This document shows positions 17,635-26,192 of a stretch of 64,000 nucleotides of DNA, one piece after another (the stretch's first letter is position 1; each line of letters opens with the position of its first letter). This DNA is from Propionibacteriaceae bacterium. GTDB taxonomy: Bacteria > Actinomycetota > Actinomycetes > Propionibacteriales > Propionibacteriaceae. The DNA lies in NCBI GenBank assembly GCA_016717345.1, contig JADKFR010000002.1:1-64000 (forward strand). Direction: 5' to 3'. A model generated the notes under the pieces. That model had not been told where the DNA came from. It did not search any database and worked only from the letters and a program-made list of their open reading frames with translations. The translations under genes and the position numbers were made by a program.

Positions 17635-17922
17635 CTAGACCCGGATGGTGACCCCGAGCCGGCGGGCGGTGCGCTCCTTCTGACGGGAGGCGCGCAACCG
17701 CCGCAGCCGCTTCACCAGCAGGGGGTCGTAAGCCAGCGCAGCTTCGGTGTCGATCAGCGCGTTGAGCAACTGGTAGTAGCGGGTGGTCGAGATCTCGAAG
17801 CGTTCCCGGATCTCGGCTTCCTTGGAGCTTGGCAGCGCCCACCAGGCCTTCTCGAAGTCCAGGAGGGCCGTCTGGAACTCGCTGAGCCGGGCGTCAGGGG
17901 AGGCTGCGAGTGGTTCGGACAT
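17635..17922 (-). CDS. DUF3263 protein
   Basis: A 95-residue actinobacterial DUF3263 protein. The segment LLDFEKAWWALPSSKEAEIRE, followed by FEISTTRYYQLLNALIDTEAAL, is the family core and resembles a helix-turn-helix, so DNA binding is plausible. The C-terminus is Arg-rich (KRLRRLRASRQKERTARRLG). ATG 17922 is preferred to an upstream start at 17952. It converges on the RDD gene with a 19-nt gap. Confidence 0.85.
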   Translation of the reverse strand: MSEPLAASPDARLSEFQTALLDFEKAWWALPSSKEAEIRERFEISTTRYYQLLNALIDTEAALAYDPLLVKRLRRLRASRQKERTARRLGVTIRV

Positions 17923-17989
17923 GGGCCCATGGTAGGCGCAAATCACACCCATGTCATTCCCCTGGAGCGGGGCGATCCGGCCCGCACGG

Positions 17990-17995
17990 TAGACT
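17990..17995 (+). promoter_or_regulatory. -10 hexamer TAGACT for manA
   Basis: TAGACT lies 57 nt before ATG 18053, which has its own AAAGGA ribosome site, so this transcript would carry a leader of about 50 nt. Confidence 0.4.
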
Positions 17996-18052
17996 CAGCA
18001 CGGTGTTTCACTCGTCGCCGCCGCCCTCGCCGAGACCCGTAAAGGATTCCTG

Positions 18053-19240
18053 ATGCAGCAACTGCACGGAACCATCCAGCACTATGCCTGGGGGACTCAC
18101 GACGCCATCCCGACCCTCTTGGGGCGAGAGCCCGATGGGCGGCCGCACGCCGAGTACTGGCTGGGCGCGCACCCCTTGTCGCCTTCCCGGACGGAGGCAG
18201 CAGCCCTCGATGCGCTGATCGAGGAGTACCCGGATTTGCTGGGCGAACGGGTCCTGGACGCCTTCGGTCCCAACCTTCCCTTCCTCATGAAGGTGCTGTC
18301 CGCGCGGCACGCCCTGTCCATCCAGGCCCACCCTTCCCGGGAACAGGCCCAGGAAGGCTTCGCGCGCGAGAACACCGCCCGCATCCCGGTGGACTCGCCG
18401 GAGCGGGTGTATTCCGACGATTGGCCCAAGCCTGAGGTCATGATCGCGCTGGACACCTTCGAGACCCTGAGCGGCTTCCGCGACCCGATGACCACCGCGG
18501 CGCTGTTCTCGGGGCTGGGTCTGGCCGACGACCTCGCGTCCGTCATCGGGCCCCTCACCGAACGCAAGGGGTCGGCCGCCCTCGCCGAGGTCTTCCTTGA
18601 TGCGCTCAGCCTCGCCGGCGACCGCGCCCACTTGATCGACGTCACCGTGGCCGCCGCGATGCGGCACGCGAGCGACCCGGGGCCGGTGGGCGACTTCGCC
18701 CGTACCGCGGTGGAATTGGACGAGGTATTCCCCGGTGATCGCGCGATCCTGGCAGGACTGCTGATGAATCGGGTGGTCCTGCAGCCGGGAGAGGCCCTCT
18801 ACGTCCCGGCCGGCCACATGCACGCGCACCTGCGGGGCACCGGCATCGAAGTGATGGGGAGTTCCGACAACGTGATTCGGGGGGGCCTGACACCCAAGCA
18901 CGTGGACGTCAGCGAACTGGTCCGCGTCGTCGACTTCGAACCCGATGAGCCGCGGGTGCTGCGCCCCAAACGGGTCCGCGCCGGGGTGGAGCGCTACCCC
19001 ACCCCGTGCCCGGAGTTCGACGTCTGGCGGGTGACCGCGGGCGCCGCGGCTGAGGTCCTGGTGCCGGGCCGTCGCTCGGCACGGATCCTGCTGGTCGTGG
19101 AGGGGAACCTGGAGGTCTCGACCGGCGATGAGTTCCTGGCGCTGGAGCGCGGCCAAGCGGCCCTGCTGGGTGCCACCGAGGACCCGGCGTTTCTGACCGG
19201 TCAAGGACTGGCCTTCGTGTCCGCCTCCGGCCTGCGGTGA
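18053..19240 (+). CDS. manA: Mannose-6-phosphate isomerase, class I
   Basis: A 395-residue type I phosphomannose isomerase interconverting fructose 6-phosphate and mannose 6-phosphate, feeding GDP-mannose for glycans. The zinc-site regions are present: LPFLMKVLSARHALSIQAHP (Gln and His ligands), WPKPEVMIALD (Glu) and LYVPAGHMHAHL (His). The C-terminal cupin ends near LAFVSASGLR. AAAGGATTCCTG precedes ATG 18053. It overlaps the next gene by 4 bp (GTGA), so the two are translationally coupled. Confidence 0.93.
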   Translation: MQQLHGTIQHYAWGTHDAIPTLLGREPDGRPHAEYWLGAHPLSPSRTEAAALDALIEEYPDLLGERVLDAFGPNLPFLMKVLSARHALSIQAHPSREQAQEGFARENTARIPVDSPERVYSDDWPKPEVMIALDTFETLSGFRDPMTTAALFSGLGLADDLASVIGPLTERKGSAALAEVFLDALSLAGDRAHLIDVTVAAAMRHASDPGPVGDFARTAVELDEVFPGDRAILAGLLMNRVVLQPGEALYVPAGHMHAHLRGTGIEVMGSSDNVIRGGLTPKHVDVSELVRVVDFEPDEPRVLRPKRVRAGVERYPTPCPEFDVWRVTAGAAAEVLVPGRRSARILLVVEGNLEVSTGDEFLALERGQAALLGATEDPAFLTGQGLAFVSASGLR

Positions 19241-19845
19241 CGCGGCACCCCGATCTCGCCGCTCAGCTGGCTCGGCTCCAGGCGTCGCGCTCACGAGCAG
19301 TCATCCTGATCGACGGACCCGCCGGATCGGGCAAGAGCACGCTCGCCGGACGCCTCGCTGACACCTGGCCGGAGCCGATCCAGGTCGCCGGCCTGGATGA
19401 CTTCTACCCGGGGTGGACGGGCCTTGCCGCGGGCTCCGCGATGGTGAGCCAGACCGTCCTGCGTCCGCTGGATCCGGGCTTCCAACGCTGGGACTGGACG
19501 CGGGACTGTGCCGGCGACTGGGTGTCGCTGGACCCGACCCGTCCCCTGATCGTCGAGGGCTGCGGGGCCCTCACACCCGACTCGAGGAGGCTGGCGAGCC
19601 TGGGAATCTGGTGCGAGCTCGACCCAGCGGAGCGCAAGGCCCGGGCCCTGGCCCGCGATGGCATGGTGTTCGCGCAACATTGGGACGAATGGGCCGCGCA
19701 GGAGGCGGAGCACTGGCGACGGCATCGTCCCTGGGAACTCGCGGACGTGACGCTGTCCGGCCCCGGTGCGCCCGACCACGACCCGAGCCGCACCGGCATC
19801 CGCGCCGCACTTCGACAACAGCCGGATCCCTGCCCGACAATGTGA
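19237..19845 (+). CDS. Uridine-kinase-like P-loop NTPase
   Basis: A 202-residue P-loop kinase with Walker A GPAGSGKST near residue 28, the acceptor-site segment LDDFYPGW typical of uridine/pantothenate-kinase-like enzymes, LIVEGCGAL as the Walker-B region and a lid with RALARDG. It presumably phosphorylates a nucleoside or similar small molecule; the true substrate is unknown. GTG 19237 overlaps the manA stop codon, so it is the second gene of that operon. Confidence 0.78.
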   Translation: MTRHPDLAAQLARLQASRSRAVILIDGPAGSGKSTLAGRLADTWPEPIQVAGLDDFYPGWTGLAAGSAMVSQTVLRPLDPGFQRWDWTRDCAGDWVSLDPTRPLIVEGCGALTPDSRRLASLGIWCELDPAERKARALARDGMVFAQHWDEWAAQEAEHWRRHRPWELADVTLSGPGAPDHDPSRTGIRAALRQQPDPCPTM

Positions 19846-19865
19846 TGCGGGCTCGGTGAGCCCCG

Positions 19866-19938
19866 GCCTCCGTAGCTCAGCTGGCAGAGCTCCCGCCTTG
19901 TAAGCGGACGGTCACCGGTTCGAATCCGGTCGGAGGCT
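19866..19938 (+). tRNA. tRNA-Thr (anticodon TGT)
   Basis: A 73-nt cloverleaf with acceptor arms GCCTCCG/CGGAGGC, D arm GCTC/GAGC, anticodon loop CTTGTAA (TGT, reading ACA) and T loop TTCGAAT. No CCA is encoded (the bases after the discriminator T are CCG), so it is added after transcription. There is one C-A mismatch at the base of the anticodon stem. Confidence 0.95.
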
Positions 19939-19942
19939 CCGG

Positions 19943-20677
19943 TCAGGCCCTCGACGCCTGGCGGTTCTTCCACCAGTAGCTGACCAGCAGTCCCCCCGCA
20001 ATGGCGAGCGAGAGGTACAACAGGTACCGGCCGTAGGTGTCCATCACCGCGACCGCGGGCTCCCCGATCCAATAGCCGACCGCCAGGTAGCAGCCGGCTG
20101 AGACCACCGAGGACAGCGCCGAGACGGTCAGGAACTTCCGCAGGCTGGTGCCGGCTTCGCCCAGGACGGCGAAGATCACCGCGCGCGGCAGCGGGAGCGG
20201 AAGGAAGGTGACCATGATCGCCAACGTCTCGAAGCGACGCGCGAACCTTTCGGCCAGCAGGTTGGTCCGCCGCGCCCGCTCGGAACGTCCGGACCACGCC
20301 TCGATCAGGTTCCGTCCCCACAACCGCCCGGCCCACCAGTAGATCCAGTCGAACTTGATCAGTCCGAGGCTGCCCAGCGCCCACACCAGCGGCCACCAGG
20401 GATCTCCCGTAGCCGCCAGGGCACCGACCATGACGAAGCCCGACCACGAACCCAGCGACGCGAGCACGTGGGGGGCGAACCCGAGCAGGGTGGGACGCGC
20501 CACCATCATCACCAGTGAATAGACGGCCACGACCCCCAGCCAACTGAAGCAGGCGATGTCCTGGCGGGTCGGCTGGTGGCGCCACGGCAGCGCGGGATCG
20601 TCCCACCATTCGGCCCCGGGCTGGCCGGCGCCGCCGTCGGCGTCCGCGTCGGCCTGCGGGGGAGGAGTGTCGGTCAC
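19943..20677 (-). CDS. DedA/VTT-domain membrane protein
   Basis: A 244-residue protein with an acidic, disordered N-terminus and about five hydrophobic segments from residue 42 on. The signature FLPLPLPRAVIFAVLGEAG, followed by LRKFLTVSALSSVV, is the re-entrant loop of the VTT (DedA/SNARE-associated) domain, though the usual Arg/Pro-Gly motif is altered. DedA proteins scramble lipids or carry lipid carriers across the membrane. It lies only 5 bp past tRNA-Thr on the opposite strand. Confidence 0.75.
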   Translation of the reverse strand: MTDTPPPQADADADGGAGQPGAEWWDDPALPWRHQPTRQDIACFSWLGVVAVYSLVMMVARPTLLGFAPHVLASLGSWSGFVMVGALAATGDPWWPLVWALGSLGLIKFDWIYWWAGRLWGRNLIEAWSGRSERARRTNLLAERFARRFETLAIMVTFLPLPLPRAVIFAVLGEAGTSLRKFLTVSALSSVVSAGCYLAVGYWIGEPAVAVMDTYGRYLLYLSLAIAGGLLVSYWWKNRQASRA

Positions 20678-20813
20678 GTCCGGAGCCTACCTGAGGCCCT
20701 CCAGCCACCCGTCGACCGTCGACCGGCCGGGGCTCCCAGCCGGGGAGGTATCGAGTTGCTCGCGGCGTGGGCAGCGGGAGGCAATCTCAGCGAAATTGTG
20801 AAAAGATGTGCGG

Positions 20814-20829
20814 GATCGCGCGTGCGATC
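20814..20829. promoter_or_regulatory. Inverted repeat upstream of the ABC ATPase gene
   Basis: GATCGC-gcgt-GCGATC, 55 bp upstream of the ATPase start codon; possible operator. Confidence 0.3.
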
Positions 20830-20883
20830 AACTTCCACTACGGATCGTCGGGCACGTACCTGCCCGTGGAAAGGATGTGTGGC

Positions 20884-21979
<1,096 letters not shown>

Positions 21980-21989
21980 CGCAGCAACC

Positions 21990-22023
21990 CCAGCGCCGGT
22001 CGACTCTGTTCGACCGGCGCTGG
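21990..22023 (+). terminator. Strong hairpin terminator after msiK
   Basis: A 14-bp perfect stem with loop ctctgt (arms 21990-22003 and 22010-22023), 10 bp past the stop codon. No T run. Confidence 0.85.
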
Positions 22024-22115
22024 CCGACGGGCGCGCCCAGCCCCGCCCAGCGCCCGCGAGGGCCTCCACGGCCCCCGGCGCCCGGCCGTCCCCCCAGCTC
22101 GGCCGACCTGGGGTG

Positions 22116-23510
22116 ATGGTGTACAAAGGGGACGTGCCCAGGTTCTTGGCGTCGCGGCCCGACTCGCTACTGATCCCGCTGCCCTGGGACGTCCCTTTGG
22201 CCGAATGGCCGGCCGAGTACCTGGTCGCGCTGCCTCGCGGCATCTCGCGCCACGTCGTGCGCTTCATCCAGGTGGGAAGTTCGGTCTACGCCGCCAAAGA
22301 AGTGATCGAGCATCTGGCGATCCACGAGTACCGGATGCTGACCGATCTACGCCGGACCGACACCCCGGCGGTGGAACCGCTGGCCGTGGTCACGGGCCGC
22401 ACCGACGACCACGGCGAACCCCTCGATCCGGTGCTGATCACCCGGCACCTCGAGTTCTCGCTGCCCTACCGCTCCCTGTTCGATCACGGCGTCCGTCCCG
22501 AGACGGTCTCGCGGCTGCTCGACGCGCTCGTCGTCCTGCTGGTCCGGCTGCACCTGATCGGCTTTCTGTGGGGGGACGTGTCTCTGTCGAACGTCCTGTT
22601 CCGCCGGGACGCCGGTCAGTTCGCCGCCTACCTGGTGGACGCCGAGACCGCCGAAATCCACGAGTCCCTCACCAACGGTCAGCGGGAACACGACCTGACG
22701 ATCGCCACCACCAACCTGTACGGCGAGTTCAGCGACCTCGAGGCCGGACGGATGCTGGACGCCTCCCTGGATCCGCTGAACCTCGTCGAGTCGATCCTGA
22801 GCCGCTATCGCGACCTGTGGGCGGAACTGACCGACGCGGAGGAATTCTCCGGCCAGGAGACGTACCGCATCGAGAACCGCGTCCGCCGGCTCAACGCGCT
22901 CGGCTTCGACGTCGCCGAGCTCGACATCCGCACCTCGGCGGACGGCTCGACCATCCGCATCCAGCCCAAGGTCGTGGACGCCGGCCACCATTCCCGCAGG
23001 CTCCTGCGCCTGGCCGGTCTCGACACCGAAGAGAATCAGGCCCGCCGCCTGCTCAACGACCTCGACACCTTTCGGGCTCGCACCAACCAGGGCCATGTGG
23101 ACGAGGCGGTCGTGGCCCACCAATGGCTCACCGAGTGCTTTCAGCCGGTGGTCACCGCCGTCCCCCACGACCTGCGGGGCAAGCGCGAAGCCGCCCAGAT
23201 CTTCCACGAAGTGCTCGACTACCGCTGGTACGCCTCGCAACGCGAACACCGGGAGGTCCCGTTGCTGGAGGCCACCTGGGGCTACATCCAGGACGTCCTG
23301 CAGGCGCTGCCCGACGAGGCGATGGAGGCCACGACCCTGGGCCTGATGAGCGGGGAGCATCGCCAGCTCGCGAACCCCTTCGACCCGTCCCAGGGGTTCA
23401 CCGACGATTCGGGCCCGATGCCGGTCGATCCGTGGGAAACCGACGATGATGACGACGTTCCCGACCCCGGCTTCCTCGACATCGAGGCTCTGCGGCGACG
23501 CGGACGCTGA
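22116..23510 (+). CDS. DUF4032 protein, kinase-like fold
   Basis: A 464-residue DUF4032 protein. The first ~185 residues look like an atypical protein kinase: a beta-3 lysine in YAAKEV (Lys61), a catalytic loop LWGDVSLSNVLF (Asp154, Asn159) and a metal-binding LVDAETAE (Asp175). The family is annotated as lipopolysaccharide-kinase-like. The C-terminal half (about 260-420) is the DUF4032 domain and the tail is acidic. ATG 22116 is used; GTG 22134 would start at PRFLASRPDS, where relatives usually begin, so the true start may be there. Substrate unknown. Confidence 0.82.
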   Translation: MVYKGDVPRFLASRPDSLLIPLPWDVPLAEWPAEYLVALPRGISRHVVRFIQVGSSVYAAKEVIEHLAIHEYRMLTDLRRTDTPAVEPLAVVTGRTDDHGEPLDPVLITRHLEFSLPYRSLFDHGVRPETVSRLLDALVVLLVRLHLIGFLWGDVSLSNVLFRRDAGQFAAYLVDAETAEIHESLTNGQREHDLTIATTNLYGEFSDLEAGRMLDASLDPLNLVESILSRYRDLWAELTDAEEFSGQETYRIENRVRRLNALGFDVAELDIRTSADGSTIRIQPKVVDAGHHSRRLLRLAGLDTEENQARRLLNDLDTFRARTNQGHVDEAVVAHQWLTECFQPVVTAVPHDLRGKREAAQIFHEVLDYRWYASQREHREVPLLEATWGYIQDVLQALPDEAMEATTLGLMSGEHRQLANPFDPSQGFTDDSGPMPVDPWETDDDDDVPDPGFLDIEALRRRGR

Positions 23511-23555
23511 TCTGACCGGCGCCGGGTGATGTGCGGCCCGGACAGCCCGCGCCAC

Positions 23556-23561
23556 TAGACT
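23556..23561 (+). promoter_or_regulatory. -10 hexamer TAGACT, leaderless promoter of cysS
   Basis: TAGACT ends 7 nt before GTG 23569 and there is no ribosome site. Confidence 0.55.
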
Positions 23562-23568
23562 GCCCCGG

Positions 23569-24993
23569 GTGAGCTTCCACCTCTATGACAGTGCCGCGCG
23601 GCAGGTCCGCGCGTTCGTCCCCCTGGTTGCGGGTGAGGTGTCGATCTACCACTGTGGGCTGACCGTCCAGTCAGCGCCCCACGTGGGCCACATTCGCAAG
23701 GAGGTCGTCTTCGACGTCCTGCGCCGCTGGCTCAGCCACAGCGGGTACGAGGTCAAGGTGGTCGCCAACGTCACCGACATCGACGACAAGATCCTGGCCA
23801 AGTCGGCCGAGGCCGGAGTGCCGTGGTTCGCGCACGCCTACCGCTTCGAGCGGGAGCTGCACGATGCCTACGCCGCGCTCGGCTGCCTGCCGCCCACCTA
23901 CGAGCCCCGCGCGACCGGCCACATCACCGAGATGCTGGAACTCATCGAGATCCTGCTGGAGCGGGGTCATGCCTACGTGGCACCGGACGGCTCCGGGGAC
24001 GTCTACTTCGACGTGCGCTCGTGGCCGACGTACGGGGCGCTCTCAGGCCAGAAGGTGGACGAGATGGAGGCCGCGGCGGACGCCGACCCGCGCGGCAAGC
24101 GCGACCCCCGCGATTTCGCCCTCTGGAAGGGCCACAAGCCGGAGGAGCCGATCACCGCATCCTGGCCCTCGGCCTGGGGTCGCGGACGCCCCGGCTGGCA
24201 CCTGGAGTGCTCAGCGATGGCGGGTAAGTACCTCGGCGACGAGTTCGACATCCACGGTGGGGGAATCGATCTGCGCTTCCCCCATCACGAGAACGAGCTG
24301 GCCCAGTCCCGCGCGGCCGGGCGTCGGTTCGCGCGCTACTGGATGCACAACGCCTGGGTCACCGCCGCCGGGGAAAAGATGAGCAAGTCCCTCGGCAACG
24401 GAGCGCTGGTCTCGGAGGTCACCAAGACCTACCCGGCCCGCGCGGTTCGGCTGTACCTGCTGGCCCCGCACTACCGGTCGGCCCTGGAGTTCTCGGACAC
24501 CTCCCTGGCCGAGGCCACCGCCCAGCTGGCGCGGATCGACGCCTTCCTGCAGCGGGCCGGCGAGCTCGCCTCGCCCGCGGGCGGGAGTCAGTGGAGCCCT
24601 GAGGTTGTCGTCCCGGCCGAGTTCAGCGCGGCGATGGACGACGATCTGGGCACCCCGGGAGCCATGGCGACCCTCTTCGGAGCGATCCGGGAGGGCAATA
24701 CCGCCCTCGACGCGGGGAACCTCGAGGCCGCCTCAGGGGCCTACGTCGCCGTCCGCTCGATGCTGGGCGTGCTGGGCCTCGACCCGGCGGCGCCGGAATG
24801 GGCCGGTGGTGGCACCGCCGACGACCTGCGCCCCGTGGTGGACGGTCTGGTGGCGGCGCTGCTCGACCAGCGGCAACAAGCCCGGGCGCGCAAGGACTTT
24901 GCGGCCGCCGATGCGATGCGTGACCGGCTCACCGAGGTGGGCCTCAAGATCGAAGACACCCCCCACGGCCCCCGTTGGTCGTTGGCGAAGTGA
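23569..24993 (+). CDS. cysS: Cysteinyl-tRNA synthetase
   Basis: A 474-residue class I synthetase charging tRNA-Cys. It has YHCGLTVQSAPHVGHIRKEV (zinc Cys plus HIGH-type motif HVGH), the zinc-site segment WHLECSAMA, DIHGGGIDLRFPHHENE and KMSKS as GEKMSKSLGNG. The C-terminal DALR-like part ends with MRDRLTEVGLKIEDTPHGPR. MshC mycothiol ligases are shorter and share motifs, but the C-terminal tRNA-binding region favours CysS. GTG 23569 fits the leaderless promoter. It lies 4 bp upstream of rlmB, its usual actinobacterial partner. Confidence 0.95.
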   Translation: MSFHLYDSAARQVRAFVPLVAGEVSIYHCGLTVQSAPHVGHIRKEVVFDVLRRWLSHSGYEVKVVANVTDIDDKILAKSAEAGVPWFAHAYRFERELHDAYAALGCLPPTYEPRATGHITEMLELIEILLERGHAYVAPDGSGDVYFDVRSWPTYGALSGQKVDEMEAAADADPRGKRDPRDFALWKGHKPEEPITASWPSAWGRGRPGWHLECSAMAGKYLGDEFDIHGGGIDLRFPHHENELAQSRAAGRRFARYWMHNAWVTAAGEKMSKSLGNGALVSEVTKTYPARAVRLYLLAPHYRSALEFSDTSLAEATAQLARIDAFLQRAGELASPAGGSQWSPEVVVPAEFSAAMDDDLGTPGAMATLFGAIREGNTALDAGNLEAASGAYVAVRSMLGVLGLDPAAPEWAGGGTADDLRPVVDGLVAALLDQRQQARARKDFAAADAMRDRLTEVGLKIEDTPHGPRWSLAK

Positions 24994-24997
24994 GGAC

Positions 24998-25975
24998 ATG
25001 ATGGCAGGCAACAGCCAACGCAAGGGCGCCGTGCGCAAGAAGAGCAAGTCGACCCCGGCGGGTTCCGGCGGCCGGGTGCGGCGCGGCCTGGAAGGTAAGG
25101 GCCCCACCCCCAAGGCCGAGGACCGTCCCTACCACCGCGCCTATCGCGACCGCCGGCCCGATGAGCCGGGCAAGTCACCCGACCGCGCCCGCGGTGCCCG
25201 CAAACCGCCGCCGCGCAGTTCGGGGACGGCTACGGCCGGCGCGGACTGGGTGATCGGCCGCAACGCCGTCCTGGAGGCCCTGCAGGCGGGGTTGCCGGTG
25301 CGTCGCGCGTTCGTGGCCGAGGGTGCCGAGCGGGACTCGCGGCTACGCGACGTCCTCGCCTTCGCCGCCGACCACGGCATCCCGCTGTTGGCAGCCACCC
25401 GTGGCGAGCTCGATCGGCTCACCGGTGGCGGGGTTCACCAGGGCGTCGCGGTGCAACTGCCGGAGTTCGCCTACGCCGACGCTGAGGACGTGCTGGCCGA
25501 CGCCATCCAGGCCGAGCCGGCGGGCCTCGTCGTGGCACTCGACTCGATCACCGATCCGCGGAACCTGGGGGCCATCGTGCGCAGCGCGGCGGCCTTCGGA
25601 GCCCAGGGTGTCATCATCCCGGAGCGACGCTCAGCCCAGATGACCGCGGCAGCCTGGAAGACGTCGGCGGGGGCGGCAGCCAGGGTCCCGGTCGCCCGGG
25701 TGACCAACCTCAATCGCACGCTGAAGACCTACGCCGACGCCGGGTTCACCGTCGTGGGCCTGGCCGGCGAAGCGACGGTGGACGTCAGCGGCTTCCCGGG
25801 GATCGACGGCCCCGTGCTGCTGGTGGTCGGCTCCGAAGGCGACGGCCTGGCCAGGCTGGTGCGGGAGAACTGCGACGAGCTGGTCTCGATCCCGATCGGC
25901 TCGGCCGTGGAATCGCTCAACGCCTCCGTGGCTGCCGCGATCGCGCTCTACGAGATCAGCCGCTCCCGCGCCTGA
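24998..25975 (+). CDS. rlmB: 23S rRNA (guanosine-2'-O-)-methyltransferase RlmB
   Basis: A 325-residue TrmH/SpoU methyltransferase that 2'-O-methylates G2251 in the 23S P-loop. A basic disordered N-terminus (1-80) leads to a substrate-binding domain (VIGRNAVLEALQAG) and the knotted SPOUT domain with ALDSITDPRNLGAIVRSAAA, LLVVGSEGDGL and IPIGSAVESLNASVAAAIAL. ATG 24998 (or 25001) overlaps a GAGG ribosome site shared with the cysS stop. The last 19 bp of the coding sequence belong to a 33-bp stretch repeated immediately downstream. Confidence 0.95.
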   Translation: MMAGNSQRKGAVRKKSKSTPAGSGGRVRRGLEGKGPTPKAEDRPYHRAYRDRRPDEPGKSPDRARGARKPPPRSSGTATAGADWVIGRNAVLEALQAGLPVRRAFVAEGAERDSRLRDVLAFAADHGIPLLAATRGELDRLTGGGVHQGVAVQLPEFAYADAEDVLADAIQAEPAGLVVALDSITDPRNLGAIVRSAAAFGAQGVIIPERRSAQMTAAAWKTSAGAAARVPVARVTNLNRTLKTYADAGFTVVGLAGEATVDVSGFPGIDGPVLLVVGSEGDGLARLVRENCDELVSIPIGSAVESLNASVAAAIALYEISRSRA

Positions 25976-26192
25976 TCTCTTCTCGAGCGTCCGCGAGCGT
26001 CCGCGATACGACAAGCCCAGCCGCTCCCGCGCCTGATCTCTTCTCGAGCGCCCGCCGGCGCCCGCCGCGGCGCCCGCGCGCCCGCTCCTCGGGGCGCGCG
26101 GGGCGCGCGCGCGGGGCGGCCGGCGCCGCGCCGTCCCGGCCGGGCGGCGGGGGGGGGGGGGGGCGAGCGCGAGCGGACGCGATACAACGAGA
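25957..26192. repeat. Direct repeat of the rlmB 3' end, GC-only tract and 15-G run
   Basis: A 33-bp block covering the rlmB stop codon (25957-25989) recurs exactly at 26018-26050, with GCGTCCGCGA twice between them. About 100 bp of nearly pure G/C follow, then 15 consecutive Gs (26149-26163), then a degenerate copy of the spacer (GCGATACAACGAGATCAG against GCGATACGACAAGCCCAG). It separates the convergent rlmB and dehydrogenase genes. It may be a slippage-generated terminator region or an assembly artefact of a hard-to-read hairpin. Confidence 0.8.

Noticed and set aside
19404..19942. Protein frame through tRNA-Thr (RIRTGDRPLTRRELCQLS)
   Set aside because: This is the common false translation of a tRNA gene, not a protein.
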